DNA of 64,000 nt from JBDOQU01 sp039839375 (lineage in GTDB: Bacteria > Pseudomonadota > Alphaproteobacteria > DSM-16000 > Inquilinaceae), in assembly GCF_039839375.1 (NCBI RefSeq), contig NZ_JBDOQU010000010.1, positions 1-64,000 of the forward strand, in the 5' to 3' direction. The notes below the pieces were generated by a model that was not told the origin of the DNA, made no database searches, and was given only the letters and a program-made list of their open reading frames with translations. Shown here piece by piece: positions 1 to 9,082 of the stretch (positions within the stretch are counted from its first letter, which is position 1; each line of letters starts with the position of its first letter). A program made the position numbers and the translations under genes.

Positions 1-71
1 TCTCAGCCGCTGATCCATCACACAGGTCTCTCTCCAGGGCATGGCCGCACCTCCTGCAACCACTCTGAGAC

Positions 72-115
72 CTGTCACCCATGTCGCCGGGCTAAACTGT
101 CACCTATCTATCCGG
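72..115. repeat. Imperfect direct repeat, possible insertion-sequence end remnant
   Basis: Two 19-base copies, CTGTCACCCATGTCGCCGG at 72-90 and CTGTCACCTATCTATCCGG at 97-115, lie in the non-coding left edge. The repeated CTGTCACC-AT-CCGG pattern resembles sequence I associate with the ends of some insertion sequences, but no transposase is present in the window. The rest of 1-194 shows no gene I can support. Confidence 0.3.
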
Positions 116-132
116 GTTGGACCACAACTTGA

Positions 133-155
133 CCCTCTCCCCTCGTGGGAGAGGG
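133..155. terminator. Hairpin downstream of the histidine kinase gene
   Basis: A perfect 9-bp inverted repeat, CCCTCTCCC (133-141) and GGGAGAGGG (147-155), has a 5-base loop. It sits about 40 bases past the stop of the minus-strand kinase gene. No T-run follows on either strand, so it may be a member of a dispersed CCCTCTCCC repeat family (a related hairpin occurs at 5064-5091) rather than a classical terminator. Confidence 0.4.
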
Positions 156-194
156 AGGGACCCGACCGCGAAGCGGATGGGAGGGTGAGGGGCT

Positions 195-1493
<1,299 letters not shown>

Positions 1494-1545
1494 AGGATAA
1501 TCCGCCCGAAACAGTTTACCAAAATTAAAGGCGAAGGCTTCGAGA

Positions 1546-2649
1546 CTAGAACAGATCCAACTGATCTCCGTTCCTTGCCGGGGCGGAGAAGAATTCCGCC
1601 GTCATGTCCCATCGGCGGCGGTTCAGCCCCAGCCTCCGGCAGGCGAGCCTGAAGCGGGAGGCCAGCAGCTCGGCATACTGGCCCTCACCCTTCATCCGGA
1701 CGCCGAAGGCCGGGTCGTAGAGCCTGCCGCCCCGGCTCTGCCGCATCAGGCTCAGCACATGGTCGGCGCGGTCCGGCCGGTGGGCGCGCAGCCACTCCTC
1801 GAACAGATCCTTTATCTCCAGCGGCAGGCGCAGAAGGATGTAGTTCGCCTGGATCGCGCCGGCCGCGGCCGCGGTCTCCAGGATAGCCTCCAACTCATGG
1901 TCGTTGAGGCCGGGGATCATCGGGGAGGCCAGCACCGCCGTCGGCACGCCCGCCTCGGTCAGCGCGCGCACGGCGGCGAAGCGGCGGGAGGGTGTGGCGG
2001 CGCGCGGCTCCATCGTCCGGGCGAGCTCCCGGTCCTTCGTGGTGATCGACACGCAGACCTTCGCCAGCCCCTTCTCCGCCATCGGGGCCAAGAGGTCGAT
2101 GTCGCGGGTCACCAGGTTGGATTTGGTGATGATGCCGACGGGATGGTTGAAGGCGCTCAAGACCTCCAGGATCGAGCGCGTGACCCTCAGCCGCCGTTCG
2201 ATCGGCTGGTAGGGATCGGTGTTCGCGCCCAGCGCCAGGGTCGAGGGCCGGTAGCGCTTCGACCGCAGCTCCTTCTCCAGAAGCGCCGCGGCGTCCGGCT
2301 TGAAGAACAGCCGCGTCTCGAAATCCAGCCCCGGCGACAGGCCCAGATAGGCGTGGGTCGGCCGGGCGAAGCAGTAGACGCAGCCATGCTCGCACCCCCG
2401 ATAGGGGTTGATCGACCGCTCGAACGGCACGTCGGGGGAGTCGTTCCTGTTGAGGATCGAGCTGGCCTTGTCGACGCCCACGACCGTCCGCAGGGGCGGC
2501 AGATCCTCATCCTCCCGGTCCCAGCCATCGTCGGCCGTTTCGGTCGAATTGCGTTCGAACCGGCCGGTCCGGTTGGTGACCGCGCCGCGCCCCTTGAGTG
2601 GCCCACCCCCGGCGGCGAAGGGCGGTAGGCAGGAGGAGGATGAAGCCAT
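1546..2649 (-). CDS. PA0069-family radical SAM protein
   Basis: A 367-residue radical SAM enzyme. The 4Fe-4S cysteines C86, C90 and C93 lie in the block NPYRGCEHGCVYCFARP, and a TIM-barrel-like region follows with GANTDPYQPIE and the ITKSNLVTRD strand. This block is typical of the PA0069/Rv2578c family (related to SplB-like proteins), whose reaction is not established. The open frame extends further upstream to 2835, but that part overlaps the divergent methyltransferase gene and looks non-coding, so the ATG at 2649 was chosen. The gene is divergent from the methyltransferase with about 175 bases between the starts, which must hold both promoters. Confidence 0.88.
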   Translation of the reverse strand: MASSSSCLPPFAAGGGPLKGRGAVTNRTGRFERNSTETADDGWDREDEDLPPLRTVVGVDKASSILNRNDSPDVPFERSINPYRGCEHGCVYCFARPTHAYLGLSPGLDFETRLFFKPDAAALLEKELRSKRYRPSTLALGANTDPYQPIERRLRVTRSILEVLSAFNHPVGIITKSNLVTRDIDLLAPMAEKGLAKVCVSITTKDRELARTMEPRAATPSRRFAAVRALTEAGVPTAVLASPMIPGLNDHELEAILETAAAAGAIQANYILLRLPLEIKDLFEEWLRAHRPDRADHVLSLMRQSRGGRLYDPAFGVRMKGEGQYAELLASRFRLACRRLGLNRRRWDMTAEFFSAPARNGDQLDLF

Positions 2650-2825
2650 GCCCCATGCTAGCGCCGACATGAGAACAAATAAAGAACATAAGATGCGGGC
2701 GAAGGATGGCGATTGCGCGCGACCGGAGCGGCTGAAGCAAAAACATCTCTCGAAACCGGGGCGAAACTTCTCTATCTCTCCGGCACCGAGCCGCCCCCGG
2801 GCGCAAGAAGAGGATCGGTCCCCGT

Positions 2826-3413
2826 ATGACAGCAAACCACTGGCTGTTCTTTCGACGCTGGATCAGGAACCCGCTGAAGATCGGCGCGGTGATGCCCAGC
2901 GGCCGGAGCCTGTCCGGCGCGATGGCGCGGGCCGTCGATCCGGACGGGGACGGGCTGGTGGTGGAACTGGGCGGCGGCACCGGGTCGATCACGACGGCGC
3001 TTCTGGAGCGCATCCCGGAGGACCGGCTGATCGTGGTGGAGCGTGACCCGACCTTCCACGCCCTCTTGACCGAACGCTTCCCCGGGATCCGGGTATTGAA
3101 GGGAGAGGCGACGGCGCTGACCGGGCTGATGACCGAACACGGGCTTACCGGGAACGGCGGCGTGGCGGCCGTGGTGTCCGGCCTGCCGCTCCTGTCCATG
3201 ACCCGGTCCCAGCAGGAGGCGATCCTTAAGGAAAGCTTCGCCCTGCTGCGCCCCGACGGGGCCTACATCCAGTTCACCTACGGCCCCAAGGTGCCGGTGC
3301 CCGACCGGCTGCGGAAATCGCTGGGCCTCAAGGCCACCAATCTGGGCCACACCACCAACAACGTGCCGCCGGCGACGGTGTGGAAACTGGAGCGCGCCAC
3401 GCCTAAGGGCTAG
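2826..3413 (+). CDS. PmtA-like phospholipid N-methyltransferase (class I SAM methyltransferase)
   Basis: This 195-residue protein resembles bacterial phosphatidylethanolamine N-methyltransferases, which make phosphatidylcholine at the inner face of the cytoplasmic membrane. The amphipathic N terminus (FFRRWIRNPLKIGAVMPSG) is the membrane-binding helix typical of PmtA. The SAM-binding motif I is LVVELGGGTGSIT (45-56 region). The later GLPLLSMTRSQQEAIL and QFTYGP blocks also match the family. Length is normal. It stands alone between a divergent radical SAM gene and a convergent moaB. The alternative is a different small-molecule or lipid methyltransferase of the same fold. Confidence 0.8.
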   Translation: MTANHWLFFRRWIRNPLKIGAVMPSGRSLSGAMARAVDPDGDGLVVELGGGTGSITTALLERIPEDRLIVVERDPTFHALLTERFPGIRVLKGEATALTGLMTEHGLTGNGGVAAVVSGLPLLSMTRSQQEAILKESFALLRPDGAYIQFTYGPKVPVPDRLRKSLGLKATNLGHTTNNVPPATVWKLERATPKG

Positions 3414-3425
3414 GCGGCGTTCACT

Positions 3426-3971
<546 letters not shown>

Positions 3972-4097
3972 GGGCAGGTCCTGGTCTGGCTGCGGCGGAC
4001 TGTCGGCAGCTTAACGCCGCGCCGGCCGGGCCGCCATTGTCGCAGGCCCGGCCGGCATCGTTGACGGCGACGCCCCGGCATGGAAGAAGCGGCGGCA

Positions 4098-4508
4098 ATG
4101 AAGCATTCGCGCGCGTGTCATAACCGGTTCGCCGGCTGGCTGGCCCTGATCGGCCTCCTGTTCCAGGCGCTGACGCCCCTGGCGCAGGCGGCCCCGGTCG
4201 CGGGTCCGCGCGACTTCACGGTGGTCGACCCGGCGACGGGGATCGCCCTGCCGCTCGTCCTCTGCACCGCGCTCGGCGGGATCGAGAATCCGGACGATGG
4301 CGCTCCGGCGGGGCGGGATGCGGCGCACGACCATGTCTGCGTCCTCTGCTCGCTTCATGCCGCTCCGGCCGCTTTGTCGCCCGTCGGACCGGCTCTCCCG
4401 CAGCCTCTCGTCGCGGAGGCCGCCAACCTCCGCCCGGCCGACGCGCCACGACCCGCGCCGGCAATCCTGTTCGGCTGGCGGCCCCGCGGGCCTCCCTTCC
4501 TCGCCTGA
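4098..4508 (+). CDS. DUF2946-like small secreted or membrane protein, probably copper-related
   Basis: A 136-residue protein with a hydrophobic N-terminal segment (GWLALIGLLFQALTPLAQA) that looks like a signal peptide or anchor. The motif DHVCVLCSLHAA and the short C-terminal RGPP are features of DUF2946 proteins. That family has no fixed function but is often found beside copper genes; the vicinal histidine and cysteines could bind a metal. The gene immediately downstream encodes a PCu(A)C copper chaperone, 50 bases away on the same strand. An ATG 18 bases further upstream (4080) is possible; 4098 was preferred because AAGAAG lies upstream of it. Confidence 0.65.
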   Translation: MKHSRACHNRFAGWLALIGLLFQALTPLAQAAPVAGPRDFTVVDPATGIALPLVLCTALGGIENPDDGAPAGRDAAHDHVCVLCSLHAAPAALSPVGPALPQPLVAEAANLRPADAPRPAPAILFGWRPRGPPFLA

Positions 4509-4558
4509 TCCAGACCAGTCCTTTTCCAGATCAGGTTTCATTCGAGGAAGCATCGACC

Positions 4559-5038
4559 ATGAATATCCGCAGCATCGCCGCCGCCCTTGCCATCGCGGCC
4601 GCCTTCGCTATTCCCGCATTCGCTCATGAATATGAGGCGGGCAGTCTCCATATCGGCCATCCCTGGGCCCGCGCCACGGCGGAAGGCATGCCGACCGGCG
4701 CTGCGTTCTTCAGCGTCCGCAACGATGGCGAGACGGCGGACCGCCTGCTAGGCGCGTCGACCGACCGCGCCGAGACCGTCGAGATCCATCGCGGCGTGAT
4801 GGAGGACGGGATCGCCCGGATGCGGCCGGTGGAGGCCGTCGACCTGCCGGCGGGGGAGGAAATCGTCTTCGCCCCCGGCGGCTATCATCTGATGCTGATC
4901 GGACTGGACGGCGCTCTGGTCGAAGGGACCCGCTTCCCGCTGACGCTGGAATTCGAGCATGCGGGCGAGGTGGTCGTGGAGATCGCCGTCGACGCCCCCG
5001 GCGCCGGCGCGACGGCCGAAGAGCAGCACGTGCACTAA
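4559..5038 (+). CDS. Periplasmic copper chaperone PCu(A)C
   Basis: A 159-residue secreted protein of the PCu(A)C family, which delivers Cu(I) to the CuA or CuB sites of cytochrome c oxidase. Residues 1-22 form a signal peptide ending AFA. The canonical H(M)X10MX21HXM copper site is complete: H77, M88, H110 and M112, with the exact spacings. The histidine-rich tail (EEQHVH) and H23 could provide extra copper ligands. It probably forms a two-gene copper unit with the DUF2946 gene just upstream. No oxidase assembly genes are in the window. Confidence 0.93.
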   Translation: MNIRSIAAALAIAAAFAIPAFAHEYEAGSLHIGHPWARATAEGMPTGAAFFSVRNDGETADRLLGASTDRAETVEIHRGVMEDGIARMRPVEAVDLPAGEEIVFAPGGYHLMLIGLDGALVEGTRFPLTLEFEHAGEVVVEIAVDAPGAGATAEEQHVH

Positions 5039-5063
5039 TACCCGAACCACCCACACCCCCAAC

Positions 5064-5126
5064 CCCCCTCTCCCGCAAGCAGGAGAGGGGGCTTAACGAC
5101 TCCCTCCCCTGCGAAGCGGGGGAGGG
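5064..5126. terminator. Two GC-rich hairpins between convergent genes
   Basis: First hairpin: CCCCCTCTCC (5064-5073) with GGAGAGGGGG (5082-5091), 10 bp with an 8-base loop. Second: CCCTCCCC (5102-5109) with GGGGAGGG (5119-5126). They lie between the 3' ends of the copper chaperone gene (plus) and the fasciclin gene (minus), as expected for a bidirectional terminator. T-runs are absent, and the first hairpin belongs to the same CCCTCTCC repeat type as 133-155. Confidence 0.5.
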
Positions 5127-5142
5127 CCGGGGTGGGGGTCGT

Positions 5143-5751
5143 TCAGGCCGACGGCAGCAGGACGTCGGTCACGACGTGGATGACGCCGTTGGACTGGTAT
5201 ACGTCGTAGACGCTGATCTGCGCCGCGCCGCCCGACGAATCATGGATGACGACGTTGTGCGGCCCGTTCATCATCGCGGTCAGCGTGCCGCCGCTGGCCG
5301 TGGTCAGGGTGGCGGTCCCGCCGCCGGCTTCGATCCGGCTCATCAACTCTTCCGCGTCGATCCGGCCCGGCACCACATGATAGGTCAGCACGTTGGTGAG
5401 CTGCGCCTTGTTCTGGGGCATCAGCAGCGTGTCGACCGTGCCGGCGGGCAGCTTCTCGAACGCGGCGTTGGTCGGCGCGAAGACGGTGAAGGGGCCGGGG
5501 CCCTGCAGCGTCTCCACCAGGCCGGCGGCCTGGACGGCGGCGACAAGCGTCGTGTGATCCTCCGAATTCACCGCATTGTCGACGATGGTCTGGCTAGGGA
5601 GCATCGCTTCCCCGCCGACCATGACGGTGTCGGAGGAGGAGGAGGAGTTCGGCATCATGGAGGATTGCATGTCCGAATCGCCGCGCCCGGACATGCAGGC
5701 GGCGGTCAGGAGGCTGGCGGCCGCGACGGCCGCGAACTGGATCGTCTTCAT
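5143..5751 (-). CDS. Fasciclin-domain lipoprotein
   Basis: A 202-residue protein with a lipoprotein signal: the lipobox LTAAC puts the acylated cysteine at C19. It is followed by a serine/asparagine-rich linker and one fasciclin (FAS1) domain, about 58-200, with the family block FTVFAPTNAAFEKLPAGT and the later LTYHVVPGRI. FAS1 domains mediate adhesion or protein binding at the cell surface; the precise bacterial role is not fixed. A second, very similar FAS1 gene lies 32 bases upstream on the same strand, so the two are a tandem duplication in which only this copy gained a lipid anchor. Confidence 0.9.
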   Translation of the reverse strand: MKTIQFAAVAAASLLTAACMSGRGDSDMQSSMMPNSSSSSDTVMVGGEAMLPSQTIVDNAVNSEDHTTLVAAVQAAGLVETLQGPGPFTVFAPTNAAFEKLPAGTVDTLLMPQNKAQLTNVLTYHVVPGRIDAEELMSRIEAGGGTATLTTASGGTLTAMMNGPHNVVIHDSSGGAAQISVYDVYQSNGVIHVVTDVLLPSA

Positions 5752-5783
5752 TTTTTCGATTCCCTATGGAGATTGACGGCGGC

Positions 5784-6341
5784 TCAGGAGGCCGGCAGCA
5801 GCACCTTGTCGATGACGTGGATGACGCCGTTCGACTGGTTCACGTCGTAGGTCGAGATGTTGGCGACGCCGCCGGTGGAATCCTCGACGGCGATATTCAT
5901 CGGGCCGTTGGCCATCACGGTCAGCGTCCCGCCCGACACCGTCTCCAGCGTCGCGGACCCGCCGCCTTCGTCGATCATCTCCTCCAGCGCTTCGGAATCG
6001 AGCCGGCCGGGGACGACGTGGTAGGTCAGGACGCCGGTCAGCCGGTCCTTGTTCTGAGGCATCAGCAGCGTGTCGACGGTGCCTGCGGGAAGTTCCTCGA
6101 ACGCCGCGTTGGTCGGCGCGAAGACGGTGAAGGGGCCGGGACCCTGGAGCGTCTCCGCCAGCCCGGCGGCCTGGACGGCGGCGACAAGCGTCGTGTGGTC
6201 GGCGGAATTGACGGCGTTTTCGACGATGTTCTTCGCCGGATACATCGGCTGGCCGCCGACCGTCACGGTGTCCTGCGCCGAGGCGGCGGAGGCGATCAGG
6301 CCGAAGACCGCCGCGAGCGCGGCTGAACGAAGGCGAGGCAT
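5784..6341 (-). CDS. Secreted fasciclin-domain protein
   Basis: A 185-residue secreted protein with a cleavable signal peptide (about residues 1-23, ending ASAQ) and one FAS1 domain. The domain is nearly identical in several stretches to the neighbouring lipoprotein (VNSADHTTLVAAVQAAGLAE, FTVFAPTNAAFEELPAGT). The ATG at 6341 was chosen over an upstream start at 6392 because the signal peptide begins there and AGGGAG lies 8 bases before it. It is the first gene of a likely two-gene operon. Soluble and lipid-anchored FAS1 proteins made together may form a surface complex; this is inference. Confidence 0.88.
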   Translation of the reverse strand: MPRLRSAALAAVFGLIASAASAQDTVTVGGQPMYPAKNIVENAVNSADHTTLVAAVQAAGLAETLQGPGPFTVFAPTNAAFEELPAGTVDTLLMPQNKDRLTGVLTYHVVPGRLDSEALEEMIDEGGGSATLETVSGGTLTVMANGPMNIAVEDSTGGVANISTYDVNQSNGVIHVIDKVLLPAS

Positions 6342-6441
6342 GGATGATCTCCCTGTTGGAAAGACCCGCTTCGAGAGGAAGGGGTCAGACATCCATCCCT
6401 ACGGGCAGGGAGAAAGGGCGGATGCACCAGGGATCGGGAAA

Positions 6442-7290
6442 TCAGTCCGCGATTGTTCCGGATGGCGAATTTTCGCCGCCGGGGCCGATCCCCAGGCCTT
6501 CCATCCGGGCGGCGACGGAAAGGAGGTCGCGCCAGGCGTCCCGCTTCATCGCCGGCTGCCGCAGCAGATAGGCGGGGTGGTAGATCGGCAGCGTCGGGGT
6601 CGGCGCGGCCAGCCCCGGATAATGATGGTCGACCCAGCGGCCGCGCAGCCGGGTGATCCCTTCCGTCGTGCCGAGCAGCGCCTTGGCCGAGGTGCCGCCG
6701 GCCAGCAGGACCAGCTTCGGCGCGATCAGCGCCACCTGCCGCTCCACGAAGGGCAGGCAGGTCGCGATCTCCCCGGCATTGGGCTGGCGGTTGCCCGGCG
6801 GCCGCCAGGGCAGGATGTTGGTGATGTGGACGGTCGTCCGGTCGAGGCCGATCGAGGCCAGCATCCGGTCCAGAAGCTGGCCGGCCGGCCCGACGAACGG
6901 CTTGCCCCGCCGGTCCTCCTCCGCCCCCGGTGCCTCGCCGATCACCATGATCGCGGCTTTGGGATTGCCGTCGGAGAAGACGGTGTTGGTCGCCGTCTCC
7001 TTCAGCGCGCAGCCCTCGAAGCCGCGGACGATCGCCTCCAGCTCCTCAAGCGTCCGGGCGCCATCAGCCTGCTTGCGGGCGTCGGCGCTGGCTTCTCCGC
7101 CTGGAGGCAGCGCCGCCGCCTGCGGACGACGCGTTGCCTGCGCCGGGGCTGGCACTCGGGCCGGTGCTTGCGTCGATGCTTTCCGCACGGCGGTATGATC
7201 GACGGGCGCGTCGGCCGAAATCTCGTCCACGCCGTTATCTTCATACCAGCGCAGCAGCGCCGCTAACTGTTGCAGGTCGGGTTCAGGCAT
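6442..7290 (-). CDS. Family 4-type uracil-DNA glycosylase with reduced cysteine set
   Basis: A 282-residue protein that should remove uracil from DNA. A proline/alanine-rich N-terminal region (about 1-80) precedes the glycosylase fold. The catalytic motif is GEAPGAEEDRRGKPFVG (118-134), followed by ILPWRPPGNR and a late IYHPAYLL. Family 4 enzymes usually hold a 4Fe-4S cluster on four cysteines. Here only C94 and C178 match expected positions, and the usual VKCRPP cysteine is tryptophan (LPWRPP), so the cluster is probably missing. The gene is divergent from ETF-QO with 74 bases between starts. Confidence 0.85.
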   Translation of the reverse strand: MPEPDLQQLAALLRWYEDNGVDEISADAPVDHTAVRKASTQAPARVPAPAQATRRPQAAALPPGGEASADARKQADGARTLEELEAIVRGFEGCALKETATNTVFSDGNPKAAIMVIGEAPGAEEDRRGKPFVGPAGQLLDRMLASIGLDRTTVHITNILPWRPPGNRQPNAGEIATCLPFVERQVALIAPKLVLLAGGTSAKALLGTTEGITRLRGRWVDHHYPGLAAPTPTLPIYHPAYLLRQPAMKRDAWRDLLSVAARMEGLGIGPGGENSPSGTIAD

Positions 7291-7364
7291 GGTTGAAGGC
7301 TAGCACGAGGCCTTATCCGGCCCAACAGAATGAACGCGTAATGAACGTACGGGGGGGAAGCGCG

Positions 7365-9011
7365 ATGGATCGCGAATCCATGGAGTATGACGTCGTCATC
7401 GTCGGCGCCGGCCCGGCCGGGCTCTGCGCGGCGATCCGGCTGAAGCAGCTTGCCGCGGAGGCGGAGCGGGAGGTCAGCGTCTGCGTGCTGGAGAAGGGGT
7501 CGGAGGTCGGCGCGCACCTCCTGTCCGGCGCGGTGCTGGAGCCGCGCGCTCTCGACGAGCTGATACCCGACTGGAAGGAGAAGGGCGCGCCGCTGGATGT
7601 CCCGGTGACGCGGGACGAATTCCACATCTTCACAGCCGTCAGCTCCTTCAAGATGCCGAACTTCCTGCTGCCGAAGGAGCAGCACAACAAGGGCAACTAC
7701 ATCATCAGCCTGGGCACCCTCTGCCGCTGGCTGGCCGGGGAGGCCGAGGCGCTGGGCGTGGAGATCTATCCCGGCTTCGCGGCGGCGGAGGTGCTGTATC
7801 ATGAGGACGGGTCGGTCAAGGGCGTGGCGACCGGCGACATGGGCATCGGCAAGGATGGCGAGAAGACAGCCGGTTATACGCCGGGGATGGAGCTGCACGC
7901 CAAATACACCTTCTTCGCCGAAGGGGTGCGCGGGTCGCTGACCAAGACCCTGTTCGAGAAGTTCGACCTGCGCCGCGACTGCGACCCGCAGACCTTCGGC
8001 CTCGGCTGCAAGGAGATCTGGGAGATCGACCCGGCGAAGCACCGGCCGGGGCTGGTGATCCACGGTTTCGGCTGGCCGCTGGACCAGGGCACCTATGGCG
8101 GCGGCTGGCTCTATCATCTGGACGGCAACAAGGTCTCCATCGGCTTCGTCACCGGGCTGGATTACGAGAACCCGTACCTGTCGCCGTTCGAGGAGTTCCA
8201 GCGCTTCAAGACCCATCCGGTCATCCGGGACTATCTGGAAGGGGGCAAGCGCCTCACCTACGGGGCCAAGGCGATCAACGAGGGCGGCGTGCAGTCGGTC
8301 CCGAAGCTGGTCTTCCCCGGCGGCGCGATCCTGGGCTGCTCCGCCGGCTTCGTGAACGTGCCCAAGATCAAGGGCAACCACACCGCGATGAAGAGCGGCA
8401 TGGTCGCGGCCGACGCCGTCTTCGCCGCGCTGGCCGAAGGACGCGAGGGGCATGACGAGCTGACCGCCTATCCCGAGGCGCTGGAGAAGAGCTGGGTCTA
8501 TGACGAGTTGCGGACGGTGCGGAACTGCCGGCCCGCCTTTCGCTGGGGCCTCATCCCCGGCACGCTCTACAGCGGGCTGGAGCTATGGCTGCGCGGCAGG
8601 ACGCCCTGGACGCTGCGCCACCGTCACGCCGACAACGAGACGCTGAAGAAGGCGTCGGAGGTAAAGAGGATCGACTATCCGAAGCCGGACGGGAAGATCA
8701 CCTTCGATCGGCTGTCATCGGTCTTCCTGTCGAACACGAACCACGAGGAAAACCAGCCCTCGCACCTGAAGCTGAAGGACCCGTCGATCCCGATCGACTA
8801 TAATTTGCCGCTTTATGACGAGCCGGCGCAGCGATATTGCCCGGCGGGCGTTTACGAGGTGGTGCGGAACGATGACGGCTCCGACCCCCACTTTGTGATC
8901 AACGCCCAGAACTGCGTCCACTGCAAGACGTGCGACATCAAGGACCCGACGCAGAACATCGTCTGGACGGTGCCGGAGGGTGGCGGGGGGCCGAACTATC
9001 CCGATATGTAG
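7365..9011 (+). CDS. Electron transfer flavoprotein-ubiquinone oxidoreductase
   Basis: A 548-residue membrane-associated flavo-iron-sulfur enzyme that passes electrons from ETF (fatty acid, amino acid and methylated-amine oxidation) to ubiquinone. The FAD-binding Rossmann motif is VVIVGAGPAGLCAA at the N terminus. The 4Fe-4S ligands are C492, C517, C520 and C523 in CPAGVYEV and NCVHCKTCDIKDPTQNI. Length and C terminus are standard for ETF-QO. The ATG at 7365 has a GGGGGGAA ribosome site 5 bases upstream and agrees with family length; longer open sequence upstream overlaps the divergent glycosylase. ETF subunits are not in the window. Confidence 0.96.
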   Translation: MDRESMEYDVVIVGAGPAGLCAAIRLKQLAAEAEREVSVCVLEKGSEVGAHLLSGAVLEPRALDELIPDWKEKGAPLDVPVTRDEFHIFTAVSSFKMPNFLLPKEQHNKGNYIISLGTLCRWLAGEAEALGVEIYPGFAAAEVLYHEDGSVKGVATGDMGIGKDGEKTAGYTPGMELHAKYTFFAEGVRGSLTKTLFEKFDLRRDCDPQTFGLGCKEIWEIDPAKHRPGLVIHGFGWPLDQGTYGGGWLYHLDGNKVSIGFVTGLDYENPYLSPFEEFQRFKTHPVIRDYLEGGKRLTYGAKAINEGGVQSVPKLVFPGGAILGCSAGFVNVPKIKGNHTAMKSGMVAADAVFAALAEGREGHDELTAYPEALEKSWVYDELRTVRNCRPAFRWGLIPGTLYSGLELWLRGRTPWTLRHRHADNETLKKASEVKRIDYPKPDGKITFDRLSSVFLSNTNHEENQPSHLKLKDPSIPIDYNLPLYDEPAQRYCPAGVYEVVRNDDGSDPHFVINAQNCVHCKTCDIKDPTQNIVWTVPEGGGGPNYPDM

Positions 9012-9082
9012 ATGGCGGGTTCATTGAAGCGGCGGCAGGTACGGCCTAGAATTATTTGAAACGGTAAAGGATAGGCCGGTCT

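Noticed and set aside
2650..2835. A longer start for the radical SAM gene at 2835
   Set aside because: The extra 62 residues overlap the divergent methyltransferase and have no conserved residues; the ATG at 2649 fits better.
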